Of a stretch of 19,406 nucleotides of DNA, positions 1-6,685 are shown one piece after another. The notes beneath the pieces were generated by a model. The model was not told the origin of the DNA. It was given only the letters and a program-made list of their open reading frames with translations, and made no database searches. Each line of letters starts with the position of its first letter. Positions within the stretch are counted from its first letter, which is position 1. This DNA comes from an uncultured Phycisphaerae bacterium (GTDB lineage: Bacteria > Planctomycetota > Phycisphaerae > Sedimentisphaerales > Anaerohalosphaeraceae): the NCBI GenBank assembly GCA_937995495.1, contig CALKKA010000190.1:1-19406 (forward strand), read 5' to 3'. The translations under genes were made by a program, and so were the position numbers.

Positions 1-35
1 TTTGTATTGACGGGGTACTCAAATTAATAATTTAT

Positions 36-52
36 GCGGGCGAGACGCCCGC
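36..52 (-). terminator. GC-rich hairpin just after pckG
   Basis: Seen: a perfect 7-bp stem (GCGGGCG, loop AGA, CGCCCGC) starts 9 nt past the pckG stop, and on the minus strand it is followed by an A/T-rich stretch rather than a clean U-run. This could be a weak intrinsic terminator for pckG. The flanking 'GGTAGCGCGGGCGTCTCGCCCGC'-like wording resembles short dispersed GC hairpins found in many genomes, so it may instead be a repeat element. I cannot decide from one copy. Confidence 0.5.
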
Positions 53-60
53 GCTACCAG

Positions 61-1926
61 TTACAGGTCCAGCGGGCTGACAAAGTCGCCTTTTGCGGCC
101 TGCAAATCTTTCAAGCGTTTGCGAATCGCATCAAATGTGTCATACACCAACTGCGGCGTATCGGCGACCTTCGCTTTGTAGATCGCTTCGACACGGTCAT
201 ACTTGGCCAGCAGGTTCGGCACGCGGACCGTAAACTGTTTGACATAATCGTCCTGCGTATATTCCTTGTTCAGTTTTTCCTTGAACAGCGGAGCCAGGTC
301 TTCGTATTTCGGAATCCAGCCAGTTGGGGTCTTGATGGCCTCCACATCGCCGTTGGCCCGCAGTTCAGCCCACAGCACCCAGATCATCTTGTCCAGTTTG
401 CCGTTGAGGAACTGGCCGTCATCGCCCTTGAGGAAGTAGTTCGTCGAGAAGACCGGCGGAACATCATCCACACCGTTGGCGAAGTCCAGATTGTTCTGGA
501 TGTACTGGCCCAGCGGGATCGATACAAAGTCCTGATTGGCCATGATGTTGAAGGTTCGCACACCGGCCTGACCCAGCGTTGCGGCGGTAGTTTCCGACTC
601 GATCGAAGCGCCCTTGGCGATAATGCCCTCGGTCCAGTCAAACGCCTGCTCGACCGGCACCTGCGTATCGCTGTCTCGGCCGCCATAGATGATACCGCCG
701 GTAAGGACGCCGTTGGGATTTTCCAACTCGGGGTCTACGTTATCCAAGGCATTCAGTTGAATGGTGTAGCGGGCGTTCTTGTGAGAGGGATTCACATCGG
801 TCATGCTCGGGTCCCAGGCGCCCTGGTAGTTAGTGCCGCTGACGGTAACGTCCGAACCCATGCCCATCCAGTACGGCTTGCCGTCGGAGATCAGGACATT
901 GCCGAAGATGACTTCGCCGGGGCTGTTGAGTGCTTCGTAAATTACCGGATCGTCATCCGCATTGACATTTTCAATGATGCCGAAGATCCCCTGTTCGACA
1001 TTGGCGGTCATCATCTTGCCGTCTTTCTTGCGTAAGTAGGCGATATCGTCGCCGATGATCGTCTGTCCCGGCAGCATCGCAGTCGATGTCTTGCCGCAGG
1101 CGGACGGGAACGCACCGGTGAAGTAGGTCTTGCGGCCGTTCGGGCCGTTGACGCCCATGACGAACATGTGCTCTGCCAGCCAGCCTTCTTTCGAGGCCTT
1201 CTGGATTGCCAGACGCAACGACAGTTTCTTAAGGCCGACGGTGTTGCCAGCGTATTGGGTATTGGTCGAATACACAGTGTTTTCGACTAAGTCCATGTAA
1301 ACACGCCGCTTATCTATATTGATACTGCATCCGTTCCCGTCAGTTTCGCCTTGAGTATGCAGGAACTGGAAGAACTCGTCATTTTCGCCGACGGTCTTGA
1401 ACTGTTCATAGCCAGGGCGATACAGCAGGCATTCACTGTGGGCGACATAGTAGGAATCAGTCACCTGCACGCAGGAGATCGAGAATTCTGAGTTCGTCGG
1501 GCCCAGGCAGAAGAAGCAGACCAGCATTTCCTTGCCGACATAGGAATCTTTCAAAAAGCCCTTAACCTCAGCCAGACCTGTGGCCTTGTCCGTGGAGTTT
1601 AAGCTCTCACCCAGATCCATGCCTTCGGGCAGAAGGTATTTGGTGTTTGCCTTGTCGCGAGCCTGGTCCTTGGGACCATCAAAGTGGTATGTGTGGCCTT
1701 CCATTGTCAGAGAGTGCTCTCCACCACCGTTTTTTGATTTTTCCCGGATCGTGTCCAGATCTTCCTTGGAATCGGTAAAGACAACCACGCTGTCCGGGTT
1801 GGTCAGTTCGATCGCCTCTGCAACGAATGCATGCATCTTTGCATTCTTGATCGCAGTCAACTTCTCAAGGTTATTTGGGTCCAGTTTTTCTTGTAAAATG
1901 CTCATTACATCAGCCAATTTATCCAC
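61..1926 (-). CDS. pckG: Phosphoenolpyruvate carboxykinase (GTP type)
   Basis: This cytosolic enzyme converts oxaloacetate and GTP to phosphoenolpyruvate, CO2 and GDP, the entry step of gluconeogenesis (or the reverse, anaplerotic reaction in some anaerobes). The 621-residue length fits the GTP family. Around residues 272-282 is the kinase-1a P-loop FPSACGKTSTAM, and near 291-296 the kinase-2/metal motif GDDIAY. The N-terminal half has the family block CVQVTDSYYVAHSE, and the C-terminal half has SETTAATLGQAG followed by VPPVFSTNYFL. The ASIESETTAA form lacks the Arg of the animal MRSETTAA motif and looks like the archaeal-type branch (from memory). The start is a GTG preceded by AAAGGA at good spacing; an in-frame ATG seven codons later lacks such a site. 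A candidate promoter lies at 2006-2034. It is transcribed divergently from the c-di-AMP operon and no partner gene follows it inside the window. Confidence 0.96.
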   Translation of the reverse strand: MDKLADVMSILQEKLDPNNLEKLTAIKNAKMHAFVAEAIELTNPDSVVVFTDSKEDLDTIREKSKNGGGEHSLTMEGHTYHFDGPKDQARDKANTKYLLPEGMDLGESLNSTDKATGLAEVKGFLKDSYVGKEMLVCFFCLGPTNSEFSISCVQVTDSYYVAHSECLLYRPGYEQFKTVGENDEFFQFLHTQGETDGNGCSINIDKRRVYMDLVENTVYSTNTQYAGNTVGLKKLSLRLAIQKASKEGWLAEHMFVMGVNGPNGRKTYFTGAFPSACGKTSTAMLPGQTIIGDDIAYLRKKDGKMMTANVEQGIFGIIENVNADDDPVIYEALNSPGEVIFGNVLISDGKPYWMGMGSDVTVSGTNYQGAWDPSMTDVNPSHKNARYTIQLNALDNVDPELENPNGVLTGGIIYGGRDSDTQVPVEQAFDWTEGIIAKGASIESETTAATLGQAGVRTFNIMANQDFVSIPLGQYIQNNLDFANGVDDVPPVFSTNYFLKGDDGQFLNGKLDKMIWVLWAELRANGDVEAIKTPTGWIPKYEDLAPLFKEKLNKEYTQDDYVKQFTVRVPNLLAKYDRVEAIYKAKVADTPQLVYDTFDAIRKRLKDLQAAKGDFVSPLDL

Positions 1927-2005
1927 CGTTCCTTTCTGATTATTCTTTCGGTTTCAATGTTTTTAGTACTAAGAACGCTCTCGGAGCATCCCGAAAAGCC
2001 CGGCA

Positions 2006-2034
2006 AGTCTAAGGGGCGATGGGGTGAAAGTCAA
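2006..2034 (-). promoter_or_regulatory. Candidate sigma70 promoter for pckG
   Basis: On the minus strand TTGACT (2034-2029) and TAGACT (2011-2006) are separated by exactly 17 nt. The -35 box matches consensus in 5 of 6 positions and the -10 box in 4 of 6. The expected start near 1999 would give a leader of about 70 nt ahead of the GTG at 1926. It is placed back-to-back with the promoter at 2074-2102. Confidence 0.5.
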
Positions 2035-2073
2035 TGCTTTTTTTGATTTTGGGTTGTGGTTTCGGGTTTTCTT

Positions 2074-2102
2074 TTGACTTTTTGGGTCTGGGTGGGTACA
2101 AT
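2074..2102 (+). promoter_or_regulatory. Strong sigma70-like promoter for the lipoprotein-cdaA-cdaR operon
   Basis: TTGACT (2074-2079), a 17-nt spacer and TACAAT (2097-2102) make a near-consensus housekeeping promoter. Transcription would start near 2109, giving about 80 nt of leader before the ATG at 2191. The spacer is unusually G/T-rich and holds three close GGG runs (2084-2086, 2090-2092, 2094-2096). No other promoter is obvious before cdaA, so it probably drives the whole plus-strand block to 4418. Confidence 0.65.
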
Positions 2103-2190
2103 TTTCTTAGGAAATACCCTATTTTTACAGTTGGGGTGTGAACATGACCGATTGAATGATTATAACAATATATTTCACAGGGGTTTAAAG

Positions 2191-2421
2191 ATGATAAAAA
2201 AAATGGTTTTTTCGGTGTTGCTTCTGGCAGCAATTGTTGCTTTGACGGGCTGTTCCAATGGAGTGGCTATAGGATTAGACGCTCCAGGTTTGACGAAGCA
2301 GCAGGTTAACCAGCGCCACGTTGAGGCGATAAAAACGGACTTGTGGCAGTTGCAGGACGATATTGACGCATTCTTTCTGTTCGATCGCCCCGGGCGTATG
2401 CACCGGCTGGCAGTGCGATAA
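2191..2421 (+). CDS. Small predicted lipoprotein, 76 aa
   Basis: The start at 2191 is chosen because CAGGGG lies 7 nt upstream and because it gives a textbook lipoprotein signal: basic MIKK, a hydrophobic run (VFSVLLLAAIVA) and the lipobox LTGC with the lipidated Cys at residue 21. Ser at +2 suggests outer-membrane sorting if the usual rule applies. The mature part is only about 55 residues (…QQVNQRHVEAIKTDLWQLQDDIDAFFLFDRP…), probably one amphipathic helix followed by a short tail. I recall similar short 'RH…DDIDA' proteins in planctomycetes but know no function. It is the first gene after a strong promoter and is 88 nt upstream of cdaA on the same strand, so co-transcription with c-di-AMP synthesis is likely. 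It has no enzymatic motif. Confidence 0.8.
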   Translation: MIKKMVFSVLLLAAIVALTGCSNGVAIGLDAPGLTKQQVNQRHVEAIKTDLWQLQDDIDAFFLFDRPGRMHRLAVR

Positions 2422-2509
2422 CCAAGACCCTTTTATCTTACGGGAAAGGATTCCCCCCGGCAGTGTATAAGCACATATCTCTAGCAAGCCCGGATAAGAG
2501 AGCTGACGA

Positions 2510-3364
2510 TTGAACTCAATCCTCGAGTATATTCTGGATACCACCTTTAATGAGCAGCTCATCGTTGCGGCCGAATTGTTGCTGATCGGCATTTTCGTTT
2601 ATGCTATTGTTACATTTCTTGAAGGAACCCGCGGTGAACGACTCTTTCGCGGAATGATCTTTGTTCTTGTCGCCGGCTCCCTGGTCCTGAATTTAGTGGT
2701 CAAGACTTTCGATATGGAGCGCATCGCTTTTCTCTACAACGGTTTTTTGATTGCCATCTTGATCATCGCAGTGATAGCCTTTCAGCCGGAGATTCGCCGT
2801 GGCCTGATACGGATCGGGCAGACTCGTTTTTTTGCAAGTTCCCCGCAGCAGCTTTCCCGCTCCGTTGAAGAGATTATCACGGCGGTTTCACAGATGGCCG
2901 CTGAAAGGACCGGAGCCATTATCGTGATCCCTCAGCAGGTGGCGCTGGGCGAGTTTATTGAGACCGGGGTCCGGGTGGATGCCAAAGTAACCAGCGAGCT
3001 GATCCGGACGATTTTTCATGCGAAGACAGTCCTGCACGATATGGCGATGGTGATTCAGGCGGATCGTATTGTGGCCGCTCGGGTCCAGTTGCCGCTGGCC
3101 GAGGCCAGCAGCCAATTCGGACGCCTGGGCTCGCGGCATCGGGCAGCGATCGGCGTGACCACCAGTTCCGATGCGGTCGTGGTGGTTGTCAGCGAAGAGA
3201 CAGGGACTGTATCGGTCGCTATCGACGGCAACCTGATCCGCAATGTCTCAGAGGCACAGCTTCGCCGGTATCTGACGACGGCCCTTGTCGAGGCAACGCC
3301 GGTCCTGGAAAAATTGGGCAAATTGTCGCGGACTGAAACAGAAAAGGATTCTGCAGCATCATAA
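2510..3364 (+). CDS. cdaA: Diadenylate cyclase, CdaA/DacA type, with altered DGA motif
   Basis: This membrane enzyme makes cyclic di-AMP from two ATP. The 284-residue protein has the CdaA layout: three N-terminal hydrophobic segments (about residues 16-38, 43-63 and 73-90), then a DAC domain (about 110-260). Family blocks seen are the AFQPEIRRGL linker, a LPL(A/S) segment, GSRHRAAIG with the RHR motif at 209-211, and VVVSEETGTVSVA. The canonical LHDGA reads LHDMA at residues 175-179: the metal-binding Asp177 is kept but Gly is replaced by Met. Activity is therefore likely but not assured. The start is TTG at 2510, preceded by an AAGAGAG-like site; no better start gives full family length. A YbbR/CdaR-like gene follows after 7 nt, the known cdaA-cdaR pairing; the glmM that often comes third in Firmicutes is absent. 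Confidence 0.92.
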   Translation: MNSILEYILDTTFNEQLIVAAELLLIGIFVYAIVTFLEGTRGERLFRGMIFVLVAGSLVLNLVVKTFDMERIAFLYNGFLIAILIIAVIAFQPEIRRGLIRIGQTRFFASSPQQLSRSVEEIITAVSQMAAERTGAIIVIPQQVALGEFIETGVRVDAKVTSELIRTIFHAKTVLHDMAMVIQADRIVAARVQLPLAEASSQFGRLGSRHRAAIGVTTSSDAVVVVVSEETGTVSVAIDGNLIRNVSEAQLRRYLTTALVEATPVLEKLGKLSRTETEKDSAAS

Positions 3365-3371
3365 ACAAACG

Positions 3372-4418
3372 ATGAGTGATAAGCTGAAAAAATTTCTAGT
3401 TGTTATTTTTTTAACGCTTTTGATCTGGGCGTGGGCGTATATGTCGCTGGCACAAAGCGAGACCTTTACCGGAACGCTGGCGGTTTCCCCATCAGCAGAC
3501 CCAGGTTTGCTTGTAACGCTGACTTTACCAAATAGCAGTCCCCAGACAGAAATTCCACTGACCGCGCTTAATTTCAAAGGTGCCCCTTCCAGGATATCCG
3601 ATCTTTCAAAGCGAAACAATCGCCCGTTGAACGATCAAAGCAGAGAGCGGCTGGATTTTTATTATGACCCACAAGAGAACGATGGGGCCGAAGGCCCCCA
3701 CACCCTCAACCTTCTGAGATATCTGCAGGATAAGGAAAACAGCAAGATCCACGAACTGGCTTTGACGCTGGAGTCCTGCACACCGCCTCAGGTGACGGCG
3801 ACCATCGAACAACTGGAAAAGAAAGAGCTCCCGATTCAGTGTCTGGATGAGAATAGTTCACTCATCAAGGAAGCGGTCATTACGCCCTCTTTTGCGAACA
3901 TCTATGTGCGGAAAGGATACAATGGAAAGGCGAGCATTTCGTTGACGCAGCAGCAGATTGAAAATGCGAGGAAACAGCCGATTACGGCAACACCTTATGT
4001 GGAACTGGGCGTTGCCGGTGTGATACGTAAATCTGCTGAACCGGTAGAAGTTGTCCTGCAAAGTGAGACGCTGCTAAAACCGCGCACCTTCAAGACGACA
4101 AAACCGATCGGCGTTTTTATGAGCCAGGAATTGCAGAACGCTTACAAGGTCGCGATCTTGAATGATGAAAAGGTTCGTGAAACAATGTCGATCTATGCGA
4201 CGGATGAAGCCTTTCGGGCATATGAGAGCGTGGCCTATCCGCTTTACATTGTCATTAAAGACAGCGATGTTGTCGATCTGTCTGAAATTCCACCAAAAAC
4301 GATCTTTTACAATTTCCCGCATGAATATGTTAAGAGCGGGCAAATTGAACAGGACGCAACAAAACTTCCACGAACGGCGGAAATCACAATTGAGCCACTC
4401 AATCCTGAGGCGGACTAA
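3372..4418 (+). CDS. cdaR: YbbR/CdaR-like membrane-anchored protein
   Basis: In Firmicutes CdaR binds and modulates the diadenylate cyclase CdaA from the outer face of the membrane. Here the 348-residue product has a short cytosolic N-terminus (MSDKLKK), one transmembrane anchor (about residues 8-26) and a long extracytoplasmic part with at least one YbbR-like repeat, recognisable as VTATIEQLEKKELPIQ, the usual 'v.v.le…k.lpv' opening, followed by a beta-rich stretch. The repeats are degenerate, so the assignment rests partly on position: it starts 7 nt after the cdaA stop. An earlier in-frame ATG at 3285 lies inside cdaA and would put a basic non-family tail before the anchor, so the ATG at 3372 is preferred although its ribosome site is weak. 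Its 3' end overlaps the convergent cstA stop by 20 bp. Confidence 0.75.
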   Translation: MSDKLKKFLVVIFLTLLIWAWAYMSLAQSETFTGTLAVSPSADPGLLVTLTLPNSSPQTEIPLTALNFKGAPSRISDLSKRNNRPLNDQSRERLDFYYDPQENDGAEGPHTLNLLRYLQDKENSKIHELALTLESCTPPQVTATIEQLEKKELPIQCLDENSSLIKEAVITPSFANIYVRKGYNGKASISLTQQQIENARKQPITATPYVELGVAGVIRKSAEPVEVVLQSETLLKPRTFKTTKPIGVFMSQELQNAYKVAILNDEKVRETMSIYATDEAFRAYESVAYPLYIVIKDSDVVDLSEIPPKTIFYNFPHEYVKSGQIEQDATKLPRTAEITIEPLNPEAD

Positions 4419-6159
4419 CCGCTTTTGACCGGCAGAACATAATCAGCGTTTCTACCGTCATCCAGACCGCCAGCAGGAAAACCGCCCCACCGATAGCGAT
4501 CAGCAGAATGTTGCGGTCTCTACAGAATTTTATTTCATTGAGAACCATGGCCCAGCCGGTTACGACCAGCATGATCACGCATGGGATGCCGGCGACCAGG
4601 AATTTCAAACCACCCTTTTTCTTCAGATACATTGTTACGACCAGCAGCGCCAATGCGGCCAAAAGCTGATTGACCGTGCCAAACAGTGGCCACAGCCGAA
4701 CGGCCCCCAGGGCATTGGCCCCAAATGTGATCTTGCCGTCTTGGGTATTGATAAATGCCAGCGCTGCAGCGGTGATGACCGCGATCGTGGTCGCTGTCCA
4801 CCGATTGGACAACGCAGGCAGATGAATATCCTCGGTTAATTCACTGACGACATACCGCTGAATCCTCACGGCTGAATCGAGCGTGGTTCCGGCGAACGAC
4901 GAAATAAACACCCCCATGATCGCAAAGCCCAGCGTCTGTGGAATGCCGAGCGAGCCCATCATATTTGCCGCCCCCACCACAACCGGCTGAAGTTTATGCT
5001 CCAGCCCTTTATCCCCGAGCCAGGAACCGTAAAAGCCTTGCCATGCCGCCAACCCGGTCTGACCTTCATGGCCCATCCCCAAGCCGGCACAGATGCACAA
5101 CAGTACCAACACGGCCAGCGCCCCTTCAGTCAGCATGGAGCCATAGCCGACAAATTGCGCATCGGTTTCAGAGTCAAGCTGTTTGGTGCTGGTGCCGCTG
5201 GCGACGAGCGAGTGGAACCCGCTGATCGCTCCGCAGGCAATGGTTACGAACATCATCGGCATCAGCGGCGGGACATCCGCCCCCACATGGTTGATCGCCG
5301 GAGCGACGATCTTAAAATCACCCCCACCGAACAATGCCGAGGCAGCCACACCGGCAACCAGCAGGACCATCATAATGAATAATTGCCAGGCGTTGATATA
5401 GTCCCGCGGTTGCAGCAGCGTCGTCACCGGCAGGGTTGAAGCGACCCAGGCATAGATTAACAGGATGATCGTCCATAGTCCTGTTGGCGGAATGATGAAG
5501 TCTGCTGGAAAACTCGTCAGTCCGGGTCTTATGTGCTCGAGCCAGGCTCCTAAGACGACGCCCGCATACATAACAAAAACAGCAACGGCTGTGGCCAGCT
5601 TGACATTGGCACTTTTTTTATAAATCGCATAGCCCAGCACGAGCGCGATCGGTACTTCCAGCCAGACCGCGATCACCGATTCGGGATACAGCTTAAAGAC
5701 CGTGGCGATCACAATGCCGAAGATGGCAATGATGATTAAGAGCGAGAAAAAAACAATAATGAAGAAGATCAGCCGTACCCGTTTGTTGATATAGCGGGCG
5801 GCAATTTCCGAAATGCTTTTACCGTCATTTCGCAGGGAAACGACCAGTGAGCCCAGGTCGTGCACGGCACCCATGAAGATACTGCCAAAGAACACCCACA
5901 GCAATGCGGGAAGCCAGCCCCAGATGACCCCGATAGCCGGACCGACGATCGGGCCCGTTCCGGCGATGGAGGTAAAATGATGGCCAAAGATGATACCCTT
6001 TTTCGTGGGGACAAAATCAACACCGTCGTTTTGCGCATGACTGGGAACCATCGCATTAGGACGAAGCTTAAAAATCTTCTTCGCCAAAAATCGACCATAG
6101 GTATGATAGGCCAGTATATACCCACCAAAACAAACAACCATTAAAAGCAACGCATCCAT
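4399..6159 (-). CDS. cstA: CstA-family carbon-starvation / pyruvate or peptide transporter
   Basis: CstA-family proteins are polytopic inner-membrane carriers for pyruvate and/or peptides, induced in enterobacteria by carbon limitation. Diagnostic blocks are visible in order: GHHFTSIAGTGPIVGPAIG near the N-terminus, the following GAVHDLGSLVVSLRNDGKSI, VTTLLQPRDYIN in the middle, GAISGFHSLVASGT, and FAGTTLDSAVRIQRYV in the last third. Many hydrophobic segments fill the 586 residues, which is the shorter CstA form (E. coli CstA and BtsT are about 700). The ATG at 6159 has AGGAGT at ideal spacing, and this site overlaps the TAG stop of the preceding unknown gene, so the two are probably translationally coupled. 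With pckG nearby, use of pyruvate or lactate for gluconeogenesis is a plausible link (inference). The substrate cannot be read from sequence. Confidence 0.93.
   Translation of the reverse strand: MDALLLMVVCFGGYILAYHTYGRFLAKKIFKLRPNAMVPSHAQNDGVDFVPTKKGIIFGHHFTSIAGTGPIVGPAIGVIWGWLPALLWVFFGSIFMGAVHDLGSLVVSLRNDGKSISEIAARYINKRVRLIFFIIVFFSLLIIIAIFGIVIATVFKLYPESVIAVWLEVPIALVLGYAIYKKSANVKLATAVAVFVMYAGVVLGAWLEHIRPGLTSFPADFIIPPTGLWTIILLIYAWVASTLPVTTLLQPRDYINAWQLFIMMVLLVAGVAASALFGGGDFKIVAPAINHVGADVPPLMPMMFVTIACGAISGFHSLVASGTSTKQLDSETDAQFVGYGSMLTEGALAVLVLLCICAGLGMGHEGQTGLAAWQGFYGSWLGDKGLEHKLQPVVVGAANMMGSLGIPQTLGFAIMGVFISSFAGTTLDSAVRIQRYVVSELTEDIHLPALSNRWTATTIAVITAAALAFINTQDGKITFGANALGAVRLWPLFGTVNQLLAALALLVVTMYLKKKGGLKFLVAGIPCVIMLVVTGWAMVLNEIKFCRDRNILLIAIGGAVFLLAVWMTVETLIMFCRSKAVSPPQD
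4410..4426 (+). terminator. Weak terminator-like hairpin over the cdaR stop
   Basis: GCGG (4410-4413), loop ACTAA that contains the cdaR stop, CCGC (4419-4422) and TTTT. The stem is short (4 GC pairs, extended by a GU and an AU) and lies inside the last codons of cstA on the other strand. It could end the cdaA-cdaR transcript but is marginal. Confidence 0.3.
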
Positions 6160-6168
6160 CGTGTACTC

Positions 6169-6546
6169 CTATTTATTCATTTCATTCTCCCAAGGGGCTT
6201 TCTCAATAATCCGCTTGGCGAGCGATTCAAGATATCGCCAAAGAAAGGCTTCGGAAGAATTGCAGTCATAATCTTCGTAGTCATTGAGTGAAACGAAAAA
6301 CTCACCTTCATTCTTATATCCAACTACCAATATTCTTTCTGGCTCTGCGTCTGTTGAACAAGGTATCGTATGAAGTAACGACTTTAACTCAGAAAATAAT
6401 TTTGATGGCTCCTGCATTTCAAAACCCTGGACTGTACCTCTGTGATGTAACGAACCCCACACCATGCCATCTTGTTTAATCGTCAAATTCCACCCGGAAC
6501 GATCCTTGGATAAGTGATATCGTTTAACTGCTTTTAAAACTCCCAT
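6169..6546 (-). CDS. Unknown 125-aa protein coupled to cstA
   Basis: I do not recognise a family. The product is soluble-looking, with no signal peptide or membrane segment. The N-terminal half (AVKRYHLSKDRSGWNLTIKQDG…GSLHHRGTV) reads like a small beta-sheet, and the C-terminal end (EAFLWRYLESLAKRIIEKAP) like an amphipathic helix. It ends 9 nt before cstA, and its TAG stop is part of the cstA ribosome site, so it is very likely co-translated with the transporter. It is not the small CstA companion YbdD (about 65 aa), nor a response regulator or kinase. The ribosome site for its own ATG is poor (only a GAG about 7 nt upstream). Base composition is A/T-richer than in cstA. A 12-bp palindrome lies 28 bp upstream of its start. 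Confidence 0.7.
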   Translation of the reverse strand: MGVLKAVKRYHLSKDRSGWNLTIKQDGMVWGSLHHRGTVQGFEMQEPSKLFSELKSLLHTIPCSTDAEPERILVVGYKNEGEFFVSLNDYEDYDCNSSEAFLWRYLESLAKRIIEKAPWENEMNK

Positions 6547-6574
6547 TTATACATCTCGTCAATTAATATGTGGT

Positions 6575-6586
6575 AGACTTAAGTCT
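6575..6586. promoter_or_regulatory. 12-bp perfect palindrome upstream of the unknown gene-cstA pair
   Basis: AGACTTAAGTCT reads identically on both strands. On the minus strand it falls between a poor -35-like TTTCAG and a -10-like TATTAA, about 30 nt before the ATG at 6546, which is where a repressor operator would sit. The promoter boxes are weak, so only the palindrome itself is certain. Confidence 0.35.
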
Positions 6587-6596
6587 GAAACAGAAA

Positions 6597-6618
6597 AAAT
6601 AGGGACAGTTGCCTATTT
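6597..6618. repeat. REP/RAYT-like hairpin (AAATAGG … CCTATTT)
   Basis: Seven-base arms AAATAGG (6597-6603) and CCTATTT (6612-6618) enclose GACAGTTG. The minus-strand wording AAATAGGCAACTGTCCCTATTTTT closely resembles the short repeats I recall next to REP-associated tyrosine transposases in several phyla. No transposase gene is present here, so this would be a stray copy. Only this one copy is in the window, so the repeat status needs a genome-wide count. Confidence 0.4.
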
Positions 6619-6624
6619 GGGTTT

Positions 6625-6666
6625 CTATTTTTAACTACGTCTTCGCAGGAGAAGCCGTATCGGGAT
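6625..6666. repeat. Direct repeat copy A (duplicated der 3' end)
   Basis: These 42 bp match 7920-7961 at 37 positions by eye. Together the two copies bracket pilT. Copy A begins 6 nt downstream of its own in-frame stop and covers the last 11 or so codons of a der-like reading frame; see the pseudogene entry at 6631-6681. Confidence 0.8.
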
Positions 6667-6681
6667 ACCCTCAACACGGAA
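6631..6681 (-). pseudogene. Remnant 3' end of a second der gene
   Basis: Reading the minus strand from 6681, the frame encodes FRVEGIPIRLLLRRRS and then a stop. The intact Der ends in GLEEIPIRLLLRRRS plus stop. Over IPIRLLLRRRS the two DNA copies differ only at synonymous positions, including the stop (TAA versus TAG), while the residues just before differ (FRVEG versus GLEE). This suggests a tail from a somewhat diverged der allele rather than a recent copy of the local one. It starts within a few bases of the pilT stop at 6686. It is too short to function. Chance is unlikely given eleven identical residues ending at a stop. Confidence 0.75.
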
Positions 6682-6685
6682 TCCA

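Noticed and set aside
34..1035. Long open frame of 333 codons on the plus strand
   Set aside because: It is antisense to pckG, whose protein has clear family motifs; the antisense product has low-complexity, histidine-rich wording and no domain. The high GC at third positions of pckG explains the absence of stops.
2056..2190. Longer version of the small lipoprotein starting at 2056
   Set aside because: The extra 45 residues would begin inside the promoter (2074-2102) and bury the lipoprotein signal; the ATG at 2191 has its own ribosome site and a correct lipobox.
2442..2455. GGGAA/TTCCC hairpin between the lipoprotein gene and cdaA
   Set aside because: The stem is 5 bp with a 4-nt loop and no U-run; it is too weak to call a terminator or a riboswitch.
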